A stretch of 64,000 nt of DNA. Origin: Ailurus styani (taxonomy: Eukaryota > Chordata > Mammalia > Carnivora > Ailuridae). The notes under the pieces are model-generated. The model was given only the letters and a program-made list of their open reading frames with translations. It did no database searches and was not told the DNA's origin. The translations under genes and the position numbers were made by a program. The stretch lies in NCBI GenBank assembly GCA_002007465.1, contig LNAC01000231.1, forward strand, positions 2,206,843-2,270,842. Reading direction: 5' to 3'. Each line of letters begins with the position of its first letter. The stretch's first letter is position 1. Shown here piece by piece: positions 47,115 to 58,203 of the stretch.

Positions 47115-48344
47115 GTAAGGCTATGATTTTGTAGTTTTTCCTTTTTAGCATTTTTCTTGAGGCAATTTATTTCAAGTCTCCTCCGAGTTTGTTTTTGCTT
47201 ACTTTTTCTTTCTTTCATGCCATATTTGAAATGAGCCTTTCTAATGCACAGTAGATGAATGAACGTCAACAGAGAATAAGCTGTTGCAGCATTTTGTATT
47301 TTGATGCTTAACCAGTAGATGTGACAAGAAGTTTGTATTGAATTAGAAATAGCAGGGATGACATTTGGATACGGTGACCCAAACTGCCGTCTCAATGGGT
47401 TTTGGTAATTAGGAATGTTTTATAAGGTGCCTCAGAAGCAAATCTCTTTTATTTTGGAAGTGTTGTTCTTTTTTCTAGGTAGAGCTGTTTTAATACTTCA
47501 TCCAGGAAATGAGCATACAATAAACTCCCTTCTTCAGGGGGGTTACCAGTAGCATGCATCTATAACACATGTCTTCATTTTGTTTTATGTGCAGAAAGAT
47601 GTAAAAATATCTTGGCAGAACTGCGTGTGAACATATGAGCATCTGCCCACATTCTGCCTATCTGAGGATTGTAATCTTTAACAGTTCTATTGAAAAACGA
47701 TATCAATAAAATTGCAGACAGTGTGAGATCATAACAGAACCAACAACTCCATAACCATTGGAAAGATTTGGGGAGGGCAGGGAAGGGGTTTCAGCTTCGT
47801 TTCTACTTGAAGTCTTTGCCTCTTGAAAACTGCCTGCTGAGTGCCTGGAAAGCACTTGCCCATACACCACGGAGTGTAGGTCGTTTGTCTGGCCGGCGGT
47901 GGTGCTGTGGTGTGTGGAAGGAGTGCATTCTGGCCTGGCAGATGTTGTGCTGGCAGCTTGGAGAAACAAAGCAATTAGTAAAACAAAGAGAGATGCTGTG
48001 TTTACTCTCTATACTCAGGAATGATAGCAGCCTCGGGCTTCAAGTATGTGGGTATGAAAATACTTTTAATTCTACATTTCAAAGAGTGCATTCTGAGTGT
48101 ATGCTGGATAAATCCGGTAAGAACCTTCAAGCTCATCTTCAGAAAAAAGATAAAAGGAGCAGAAATTTCCTTTCCAGAAAAAGACGATCTTGAAGGAGTC
48201 ATTTTAAATTAAACAATTGTTCCCAAGTAATGTTGATTAACAGGCTGCTATTAATGTGGAGAGTGTCTGGCTTCTCCTGTTTAATATATTTTTATTGCTG
48301 AGTGGAATGATGTGAGAGATGGAATGCTGGTCTCATTTTTAGTG
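47115..48344 (+). other. THEMIS: THEMIS intron after exon B, proximal part
   Basis: It starts gtaagg. AATAAA hexamers occur at 47519-47524 and 47705-47710, and a good acceptor-like sequence ends at 47594 (ttttgttttatgtgcag). No repeat is recognised. The 141-codon frame at 47768-48193 has no resemblance to a known protein and no splice context. Confidence 0.6.
47594..47630 (+). other. Possible cryptic exon start after exon B
   Basis: The tract ttcattttgttttatgtgcag-like acceptor ends at 47594, with a branch-point-like ctataac about 30 bases upstream. Read in phase from exon B, it would add 11 codons (KDVKISWQNCV) and then TGA at 47628-47630. This is a sequence-only prediction. Confidence 0.2.
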
Positions 48345-48945
48345 GTAGGCAGAGTACTATCCCCCCCACGACCTCCCAAGATGCTCATGCCTAAACTTCC
48401 AGAACCTGTGAATGTATGTTACATTAGATGGCAAAAGAGACTTTGTACATGTGCTTAAAATTAAGGACTTTGAGATGAGGAGATTATTCTGGATTAACTA
48501 GATAGGTCCCACTTAATCACAGATCCTTAAAAGAACCTCTCCCAGTTGAGGTCAGGTTCAGAGAGAGAGATGTGACTCCGGGGAATGGTCACAGAGAGAC
48601 AGAGTTGTGCCTTTGAAGATGAAAGAAGGGAGAATTGAGTCAGGGATGCAGATGGTCTCTAGATGCTAGAAAAGTTAAGAAAACATTCTCCCCTAAAGCC
48701 TTCAGAAAGGAACACAGCTCTGATGTGGTTTTGGAAGATAGGTGAGGTTCGGTGGAGTGAGGTCCAGAGCCGATGACCAAGAAAGATTCAGCCCGCCTTC
48801 TGTTCTCTCATCTGCTCTGTGAACACCTTCATTTTAGCCAGTGAGACTTACGTGGGATTTCTGACTTAGAGAACTGTAAGATAATCAATTGGTATTGTTT
48901 AAGGCACCAAGTTTATGTTACAGCAGCAGTAGAAAGCTAATATAA
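48345..48945. repeat. Ancient mammalian repeat, family not assigned (LTR-like)
   Basis: It carries phrases of a widespread old element: ccagaacctgtgaatgtatg, ggcaaaagagactttgtaca, gagaactgtaagataatcaa and gttacagcagcagtagaaag. The ending resembles MaLR LTRs, but the family call needs a library. Confidence 0.55.
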
Positions 48946-49555
48946 GATTGAAGTTGAGCATGAGGAATAAATAAAAGCTTTACATAGAAAAATCTATATT
49001 CAAGTGAGAGCTTGTTTTTTTGGCAAAATGGCTTTTTCTTTTTCTTTTTAATGGATTTATTAGCTCATATACCCATGGAGAACTTAAGGGTACAGCTAAA
49101 CCTCAGGGACAGTTGGAAGGAGAATTTTGAATGTGGCCAAAGTGGGTCTCGCTTTTCATCACAGAGTTACTTTCACAGGCTAGTTTTATTCATACAAGAC
49201 ATATTATGATGATGGTTCTGGCATCAAATAGTCTCACCACTTGAGAAGAATATCATCTCTTTGTTTCTAGTTTAAAAAGAGGGGGACTTTGGAGCACATG
49301 CCTATTTCCTGTTTCAGTCAATTCATTGGCTGCCCCAACTTATAGCCAAGGTTGGTGGGGAAGGGAATGAGGACTGGTTGTCTCAAATGGTAGACATAAG
49401 TGTGAAGTATGTGAAGATCTGGAGATGTTCTTTACAATCAGAAAGGAAGGAGTCGAAAATCCTAAACTACTAGGAAAGCATTCATAGAAAAAAAAATGGG
49501 TTACAAGTTGAAAAAATGCCATTTCACAGAATGTCAGATGAAAATGATCCAAGTG
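48946..49555. other. Intronic sequence, nothing recognised
   Basis: No exon or named repeat. Confidence 0.4.
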
Positions 49556-49559
49556 TTTT

Positions 49560-50215
49560 ATTAGGAGAGGAACTCACAAAACAGTAAGTTATGCCTAGGT
49601 TACTGACTTGGAGAAACCTCCAGACCCCCTCCTGAGTTACCTACAACTTCTGTTTGAGAAGGCTACAAATTGGAGGTTCCCACAAGCCTTTCCTCAGATT
49701 CAATGAGTTCCCTAGCACAGCTAAGAGAACTCAGGAATTGGGTTAACTAGTTTATTAAAGGATATGATAAAGAATACGGATGAATAGTCAGAGGAAGAGA
49801 TATGCAGGGCAAGGTCTGGTAGGGTCTTGAACACAGGAGCTTCTGTCCTGTACAGTCGGGATACACTACCCTCCTGGTATATGGATATCTTTGCTAACCT
49901 GAGAGCTCTCCAAACCCTTTTGGAATTCTTGTGGAGGTTTCCTCACATAGGGATGATCAGTTATTAACTCCATTTCCAGTCTCTCTCCCTTCTCTGGAGA
50001 ATTCCAGAGTGGACAGTTGGGGTCTGAAGGGCTGAAAATTCCAAGCTTCTAATTATGGGGTGATTTTTCTGGTGACCAGCCTCCATCCAGAAGCCCACCC
50101 ACAGTCGCCTCATTAGAACTAAAAACTATTCCTATTACCCAGGAAATTCCAAAGATTTAGGAACTCTGTGTCAAGAACCAAGGATAGGGATAAGTATATA
50201 TACTTCCAAGTATCT
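49560..50215. repeat. Ancient mammalian repeat, probably LTR-derived
   Basis: The phrases gggttaactagtttattaaa, ggtgaccagcctccatccag and acccaggaaattccaaagat in this order are typical of one old mammalian repeat. I cannot give a dependable subfamily. Confidence 0.5.
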
Positions 50216-50299
50216 CATAGTTACTAAAATAAAACTAATGCAATCTTTGACTAAATTCTTACGTGTAGTATTCCAGATCAACTTAATAATTCCTAACTG

Positions 50300-50437
50300 T
50301 GGGCGCCTGGGTGGCTCAGTGGGTTAAAGCATCTGCCTTTAGCTCAGGTCATGATTTCAGCATCCTGGGATCGAGGCCCGCATCGGGCTCCCTGCTCAGC
50401 AGGGAGCCTGTTTTCTCCTCTCTCTCTGCCTACTTGT

Positions 50438-50484
<47 letters not shown>

Positions 50485-50538
50485 CAAATAAATAAATAAA
50501 TAAATAGATAAATAAATAAATAAATAAATCTTTGGGAA
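50300..50538 (+). repeat. CAN-SINE (SINEC), full length and young, sense
   Basis: The head gggcgcctgggtggctcagt is followed by the body, a long (CT)n run (about 50440-50478) and a long taaa tail. A perfect 15-bp duplication aataattcctaactg flanks it (50285-50299 and 50539-50553). Low divergence suggests recent insertion. Confidence 0.96.
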
Positions 50539-50604
50539 AATAATTCCTAACTGCTTGTTCACTGGTCAGACCACACATGGATTCTTTTGTCTATTTCTGA
50601 GTCT

Positions 50605-50836
50605 TTCTTCTTCTCCTCCTCCTCTTCCTTCTTCTTTAGATTTATGTATTTCAGAGACAGAGAGAGAGAGAGAGAGAGCACACAAGCGGGAGGGGCAGAG
50701 GGAAAGAGAGAATCTCAAGCAGACTCCATGCTGAACATGGAGCCTGACATAAGGCTCAACCTCAGGACCCTGAGACCATGACCTGAACTGAAACCAAGAG
50801 TCAGATGCTCAACCGACCGTGCCACCCAGGCACCCC
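50605..50836 (-). repeat. Older CAN-SINE, antisense
   Basis: A pyrimidine-rich left end, a (GA)n block and the reversed head ending gccacccaggcacccc are seen. Diverged flanks tctgagtctttctt and tctgaatctcactt support the insertion. The younger SINE at 50300 lies only about 65 bp away in the opposite orientation. Confidence 0.88.
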
Positions 50837-53800
50837 TCTGAATCTCACTTTAAAGAATATTGAGTAATAGACGTTTGTTAAATGTTGAGTCATTTGTTAA
50901 GATGTTAAAAAGTCCAGGAGCCACTTTCATCTGAGAAAGAGTTGAGGGGACGGAGTGATTGTCTAAACTTGAATGGCTTGGTGCTGAATGATACTATTGT
51001 ACATATTTAAGGAACTACTCTGTGGCAAAGAGCACATTCTTATTTTCTATCACAACATTGGCTGAGAGTCAAAGGGAAGAAAATTTTGGTGTGTAATATG
51101 TGGGAATAGGTTTCTTGTCCCCCAAAAGGTGAAAGCAGAAGCTAGGAAACCCTAGGTCAGAGATGTTATCAGGACACTTGTGCTCAGTTGAAAGTTTGTC
51201 AGCCAGTTGAGAAGGGTCTATAATTCTTGTTGATAATTAGTCTCATCAATGCTACTGTGGTAGATAAAGAATTATATTTTCTCTGAAATCACATTAAAAT
51301 GGCAGAGAATGCTATAATTTACCTGTGCTCCGACCTACTGACCTCATTTTCAGCACTTTTTCTTACCATGAAGATAGAAATCTGCTTAGTGGATCATTTT
51401 TGGAATATAAACAGAAGCTCTGTCAGTTTCTGCATAATCTACTTGAAAAGTCTTGCAACCAACTATTTCTTATCATCATAGTGTCATCCTTTCATATATT
51501 TCTTTTATGTTCCTTCTGATATCTACATTAAAGCTCTTCTATCTATGTATGCTTTTAGAAGTGATCAGTTAAAATACTTTTTATACTCCACAGGCAGGAA
51601 GCAGCCATTGAAAACAAGTCTCTAAGATTTTGACTTGCATATGGAATATTGCTTTAAATTCGGAGGACTGTTCAGAGTTTAAATATTCAAACCCACTTAA
51701 CTCCTTAAAATACCTTATTCTATATGTAGAAAAGACTATCAGATTCCTCATTATGTAAGTTTACTTATGCCTTCCCAGTGGGTCATTACTTTTCCGAGAT
51801 CATTTCTTGCACTGAGAAACAACAGGACGGATGCATGTGCTACCTGAGAGTACAGATATCCACCACCAGTGATGAACCCTGCAGGTTCATCTAAGCCATT
51901 TAGAAATTAATACTGTGTGAGGACAGGTTATAGAGACTAGGATAAATAGAAAGAGCTGTCTTCCAGGGTAGAATTGCAACTGCTCTCTAGCTTGAGCAAT
52001 GCCTAGAATAAGGAAGGATCTACCGTAGTAGCACTTTGAGCGTTAATATGGATATAAGCAGGGGCAGGTGTGGGGTGTGTGGGGGGCAGATATCCCGAGA
52101 TGACAGCACATCTCGAGGCCTAGGAAGTTTTCCACGGAAGGACTTTATTGTTTTGAAAATGTGATAGCCGTTAGGGGGAATAATGGATGGGGTCTGAACA
52201 AAGGGATGAGAATGTTCTGAGTGACCCCTCAACATGCCTTTTGGGCTTATGACAATGTAGACATAGCATCTTTAAGATCTTTGCATTCTGTTTCTTCATC
52301 AGATGAGAACAGTGTCATAAAAGGACTAAATAAATGGCTGGGCTTAAAATTGTTTTCTAAATGGCAATGTTGTGGGACAGACTCTCCTTTCTTAAGGGTG
52401 AGTTCCTATGTCAGAAGTAGTTTCAGATAGTTTGAAAGAACATGTACTCACTGGGGTTTTTGCCTGTCGTGGATATATATGGCTATGACTTCTGAGTGCC
52501 ACATAGGAGAAATGTAACTTCTGTATTCTGATGAAAGGGCCTATAACCAGATAGAAAAACAAACCTTTGGTTGAAAGATGAGATATTCCACTCCTTCCGA
52601 GACTGCACCTGGGACCAGAAATCTTGCATTCCACTAACTCTGTTTGGCCATTTAATGCCCAAGTGTCTACTTCGCTGCCAGAATTTCTAGATTTCTGTCG
52701 GACAAGAACACCCACAGGAGACATTAAGGCAAAGAGCAAGGGAGGCAGTAATGGCAGGGTAGTGTGATTTGAGCAGAAAACAAACCTGGTACCAAATTAG
52801 AGTGAGAGCTGAAAAAGGCAGATGGAAGCAGTAGTTTCTGGGAGGTGCAGAGAGAACACTTCACCAGCTGCTGCTGGGTGCTAAGACTCACTTCTGATCC
52901 CACGTGACAGTTAGTGGCTGAAAAGTATTAAAGAAACCGTGCTCCTAGGGTAAATCTAGATCGTTAGAGAATAGTATTATATCCTCTGCTTTTGTTTTTG
53001 TTAACCTGGTGTAGTATAAAGACATTCAGAGTGTTTGGACTTGTGACCAACTCTGCAGTTCTGAAGACTGGTATCTACTCGTGATGCATTCTCTCTAGAT
53101 GTATAGATAGAAGCTGTAAGTCTTTCCCTGTGAATAGGGAGAAGTAATGTTTTAGCAGTCTTCAGAGACCAAAGGCAAAAATGGTGGAACATGGACATAC
53201 TTAAAAAATTGGGATTTTAAATCTGAGAAGTAAGAAAGAGGGAACTTCTGATGTTCCTTTAAAAAGTTGACAAACTGACCATATTTTCAGCGGATCTTTG
53301 AGGCTGTCCTCAAGGTAAAGGCCCATACAGAGTAAGACACCCTGGGTTTTGAGGTGCCCAAGATCTGTAGCCTAATTTAACGTCCTGAGCCTGTAAACAT
53401 CCAGCTATAGTAGGAGCAAGTAAAAAGGGTGGGAGGAGAAGGGAAAGGATAAATAAAGGAAGGGCTGAGTTGAGAATTAGCCAAACTCAAGTTCCAGCTG
53501 AAACCCTAAAGGTAGAACTCTGCACCCAATGGGAAGTGTGGCACAGTTGTAAGCTCTTTTTGTGCTTTTGGAAGTGAGAGAGTCAACAGAATTTTTAAAG
53601 TCTTCCTCTGGCATAGTATGTACTATAGTAATACTTAGAGCTGGATAGCCAAAGAATGGCTTAAATGACTTTTAAATGAAAAAAAGTGGTTAAAGTCAGG
53701 CATTAAGGAGACATGGCCTGATTTTCAGGAAATGTCAACCAAAAAATGAATGTTATTCAACTAATAATAAAATACTTATTTTCTCTACAGAGTTTATGTC

Positions 53801-55075
53801 CAAAGAGCACTGTTTTCCTTCTGTGAGGCTGGAGTGTAATCCTATTCGGAAATACTTGAATTAACTAAAATTTTGGCCCTCTTTGAGTTTTCAACTGACA
53901 ATGTTCTCAACAGGGGAGTGAGGAAAGACTGATGAAAAACATTAGTGAATACTGCTCCTTGCCTCCCTCTCCCATCTGTGGAGTCAAGAACTAAATATAC
54001 CACCAAATATGTGATTATCACAATTTCAGTGTTAGTGGTTATTATTTTTTAGCTGCAAAAAAAAAAGTCATTTAAAAAAATTGTTTATTTTTCCAGTGGA
54101 TTGGCAAAATGATTGAATGAAATTTATAGTAAATCATTTGACATTAGATTTCTGGCTTTTACAAAGATTAGGATAGTTTTCTTTTTTAAAAAACATTCAT
54201 AACCTGGAAATCCCTGTTTAGAAATGACCAGCTATCGCTGAAGAATCAGTAATTTGAAATGCTCAGTGCACAATATATGTAAAGTAAGGGCATGTGAATT
54301 GCCAACTTCCTATAATCCCTATAGGAATTCATTGATTCATTGAGTTGGGTGTGGGCTCACTAGATATTTAAGTTCTGTTCTTTGAGCTCACTACCTTCAG
54401 TTTTGTTTTTTAAATTTTCAAAAAATCTAAAGAGTAGTTGGAGGAATCTAGAGGAGGTTAGTTCCAGCTGGCTTTGCATTTTCAAAAACTGATTTATCTG
54501 AGTTTTCCATTACTATATCAGTTCTGAATTTATTTTAGAATAAAAACCTTACCTAGAAATAAATTGATAAGACATAGGCTATATATTTGAGCAAATAAGT
54601 TTTGCTACAACTCGCAGTTTCTTGCAAGTGAACCATTACTTTTAATCTTTTGGTGGTGTTTCCAGACCTACATAAATGAAAACATTTATGTTTTGCTTCC
54701 CAAAACCAAATTTCCTGGGTAAATGTTAAGATAGAAAATGAGCCCAAGAGTGCTATGAAAGAATGCTTAAAGAGAGTCCTCCTAAAATCAGTATTTTTTT
54801 TAATTTGAAAAGTAGAAAACTGAAGAAGAAAAAGATTTATCTCAATGCTGAAGGAGAGTAGTAAGTAAAAAAGAGCACAGAATTTAAGAGACTAGAGGGT
54901 CCATAAAAACTCTAAAAATTCAAAGAGAAAGAAATGATTCGTGCTAATGCATTATTTAAGGACAAACTCTCAGCTGTCCTATTACAGCACTAATTTTTTT
55001 TTATCATACTTCATCCAGAATCAAACTTCAATATGATCATGATGTCTTGGAAAACATCTACCTAATGCTTAATTA
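50837..55075. other. Long repeat-poor intronic block
   Basis: About 4.2 kb has no transposable element I can identify and no exon-like frame. It is the longest such run in the window. Confidence 0.4.
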
Positions 55076-55090
55076 TCAACATACACTTCT

Positions 55091-55123
55091 TTTTTTCTTT
55101 TTTAAAATTTTATTTATTTATTT

Positions 55124-55159
<36 letters not shown>

Positions 55160-55305
55160 ACAGGTAGGCTGAGAGAGAGGAGGAAGCAGGCTCCTTGCCA
55201 AGCAGGGAGCCCGATGTGGGCCTCAATCCCAGGACCCTGAGATCATGACCTGAGCCGAAGGCGAGGCTTTAACCCACTGAGCCACCCAGGCGCCCTCAAT
55301 ATACC
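55091..55305 (-). repeat. CAN-SINE (SINEC), antisense
   Basis: T-rich tail, (GA)n block and reversed head ending gccacccaggcgccc. Flanks tcaacatacacttct (55076-55090) and tcaatatacccttct (55306-55320) are the duplication, with two differences. Confidence 0.93.
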
Positions 55306-55320
55306 CTTCTAATAGAACAA

Positions 55321-55884
55321 GTTGCTTTTAGCTATTTTGTAAGATATGCCATTGTTTAAGATATTTACCATGAACCAATCACATAGCTAATTTAAAAGCT
55401 GATGAGGAGAGAAAAAAAATTAGACGAAATCCTATAAGATCATAAAGCCATTGACTACAAAATTAGCCAAATGGAATATATATATTATAGACCCCAAGTA
55501 TTGTATAATAAGCCTATTGTTATTTATGCAAAGAATTGAAAAGGGCTGATTGTAAAATTATGGAGTTACACAATATATAAAAGTAAGAAATATCTGTTCT
55601 CCTAGTGTATGAGAGAAGAAAGTAATTTTAACTTGTGATATTAAGCTTATTTAGATCACTAAACTTTATATACCATTTGTCCTTAATGGAAATTTGTTGT
55701 GGTTTCCAAGTGCTTTCCAAACCTTAACTAACATTTAAAAAGTACATGCTTACTAGTTGTGAAATAGGATAAAACACAAAGTCATTATTCCAAGGATGGG
55801 AATTGCCCTACCCAAAATATTTTTCTCTTCATTGTCTCTGGTTCTAGCTTCTCCCCTGAACTATAATCATTTCTGTATTTTTCC
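55321..55884. other. Unique intronic sequence between two SINEs
   Basis: Nothing recognised. Confidence 0.4.
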
Positions 55885-55901
55885 ATTCACACTAGACTCT
55901 T

Positions 55902-55917
55902 TTTTTTTTTTAAAGAT

Positions 55918-55960
<43 letters not shown>

Positions 55961-56130
55961 TTTGACACAGAGAGAGAGATCACAAGTAGGCAGAGAGGCA
56001 GGCAGAGAGAGAGGAGGAAACAGGTTCACTGACAAGCAGAGAGCCTGATTCGGGCCTTGATCCCAGGACCCTGAGATCATGACCTGAGCCGAAGGCAGAG
56101 GCTTTAACCCACTGAGCCACTCAGGCGCCC
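55902..56130 (-). repeat. CAN-SINE (SINEC), full length and young, antisense
   Basis: A long (TTTA)n tail, a purine block and the reversed head are present. A perfect 17-bp duplication attcacactagactctt flanks it (55885-55901 and 56131-56147). The intact duplication and long uninterrupted tail suggest recent insertion. Confidence 0.96.
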
Positions 56131-56259
56131 ATTCACACTAGACTCTTCTTGAGCCAAATTTGCTCTCACAGGGTTGAGGGGCATCCTGTGTTCAATAAAA
56201 TATCATAAGGTCCATGATCCAAGCTACTCAGTGTTCTGTAATTAAAAAACTACTTGCCC

Positions 56260-56425
56260 ATTACTGAACTCTTCCTCTGTTCCTGGCTTTATGCTAGGTG
56301 CTGACACGTATTATTATCTTATTTAATCCTTCACACAGCTTCATGAAATGGGTGCTGTCATTATCCCTATTTTGCAGATGAGATGAATGAGACTGAAAGG
56401 TATGTAATGTGTTCTGGTTGGCAAA
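56260..56425 (+). repeat. MIR element, sense
   Basis: The core tatgctaggtgctgacacg, cttatttaatccttcacaca and attttgcagatgagatgaat follow the MIR consensus order. Confidence 0.82.
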
Positions 56426-56454
56426 TTTTGTGGTCAATCCTTAGTCCTCATATT

Positions 56455-57329
56455 TTTTTTTTCAATTCCAGTATACTTAACATACATTGCAATATTAGTG
56501 TCAGGTGTACAATATGGTGATCCAACTTCCATACATCACCCAGAGTTCAATAGGATAAGTACATTCCTGAGTCCCTATCATGTGTTTCACCTATTCCCCC
56601 ATCTGCTTCCTCTCTGGTAACCATCAGTGTGTTTTTTATGGTTAAGAGTCTGTTTCTTGGTTTCTCTCTCTTTTTTCTTTTGCTCATTTGGTTTGTTTCT
56701 TAAATTCCACATGAGTGAAATCATGTGGTGTTTGTCTTTCTTTGACTGGTTTATTTCACTTAGCATAATACTCTCTAGCTCCATCCATGACAAGATTGCA
56801 TTCTTTTTTATGGCTGAGTGATACACACACCCACACCCACACCCACACCCCTTCTTTATCCATTTGTTTATCAACGGATACTTGGGCTGCTTCCATAGTT
56901 TGGCTATTGTAAATTGTGCTGCAGGAAACATCAGGGTGCATATGTCCCTTTGATTTAGTATTTTTGGGGGTAAATACCCAGTAGTGTGGTTAGTGGATCA
57001 CAGGGTAGTTCTATTTTTAACTTTTTGGAGAACATCCACACTATTTTCCACAGTGGCTGCACCTGTTTGCATTGCCACCAACAGTGCACGAAGGTTCCTT
57101 TTCTCACATCCTTGCCAGTGCTTGTTGTTTCCTGTGTTTTTGATTGTAGCCATTTTGATGGGTGTGAGATATCTCATTGTAGTTTTGATTTGCATTTCCC
57201 TGATGATAAGTGATGTTGAGCATCTTTTCATATGTCTGTTAGCCATCTCTATGTCTTTGGAAAAATGTTCATGTCTTCTGCCATTTTTAATTGGATTATT
57301 TTGGGGGATGTTGAGTTGTATAAGTTCTT
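56455..57329 (-). mobile_element. LINE-1 3' part of a twin-primed insertion, antisense
   Basis: The T run at 56453-56462 is the poly(A). Reversed 3' UTR and ORF2 end follow, up to about 57329. It pairs with the inverted 5' part at 57330-58191. Simple repeats (cacaccc)n lie at about 56823-56849. Confidence 0.9.
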
Positions 57330-58191
57330 TTAAAGGGAACATACTTCAACATAATAAAGGCCATATGAAAAAAACTACTAGAACTGATAAACAAATTCAG
57401 TAAAGTTGCAGGATGCAAAACAATATGAAGAAGTCTGTCACATTCTATACACCAATTATGAGCAGCAGAAATCAAGGAATCAATCTCATTCACATCTGTA
57501 AAACAACAGCAACAACAACAGCAAAAACCCACCATAAGATACTTAGGAATAAACCTAACCAAAGAGGTGAAATGGTGAAATGCCTGTACTCTGAAAACCA
57601 GAAAACACTGATGAAAGAAACTGAAGACAATGCAAAGAAATGGGAAAACATTCTATGCTCATGGGTTGAAAGAACAAATACTGTTAAAATGTCTATACTA
57701 CCCAAAGCAATCTACACATTTAATGCAATCCCTATTAAAATACCAATAGCATTTTTCACAGAACTAGAACAAACATTTCTAAAATTTGTATGGAACCACA
57801 AATGACCCCAAATAACCAGAGCAATCTTGAGGAAGAATAGCAAAACTGGAGGTATCACAATTCCAGACTTCAAGTTATATTATGAAACTTTAGTAATCAA
57901 AAGTTTGGTCCTGGCACAAAAGTAGACACATAGATCAATTGAACAGGATAGAAACCCTAGAAATAAACCCGCAGTTATTTGGTAAACTAATCTTTAACAG
58001 AAGAGGAATGAAGAGACAATAAGAAAAAGTCTCTTCAACAAGTGGTGCTGGGTAAACTGGTCAACCACATGCAGAAGAATGAAACTAGAGCACTTTCTCA
58101 CACCATACACAAAAATAAACTTCCTGAAGGCAACCTCCTGAATGGGAGAAGATTTTGCAAATGATGTATCAAATAAAGGGTTAGTTTCCAA
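57330..58191 (+). mobile_element. LINE-1 5' part of the same twin-primed insertion, sense
   Basis: Sense ORF2 sequence with a long decayed frame (57413-57805, containing [18 protein letters not shown]) runs to gggttagtttccaa. That end is where the antisense part begins in L1 coordinates, so the two halves are neighbouring pieces in opposite orientation. Target-site duplication agtcctcatatt flanks the whole composite (56443-56454 and 58192-58203). Confidence 0.92.
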
Positions 58192-58203
58192 AGTCCTCAT
58201 ATT

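Noticed and set aside
47768..48193. 141-codon open frame downstream of exon B
   Set aside because: No known protein resemblance, no splice-site framing and overlapping frames of similar length on the other strand; looks like chance in GC-richer intron.
57413..57805. 130-codon plus-strand frame as a gene
   Set aside because: It is the sense ORF2 part of the twin-primed L1.
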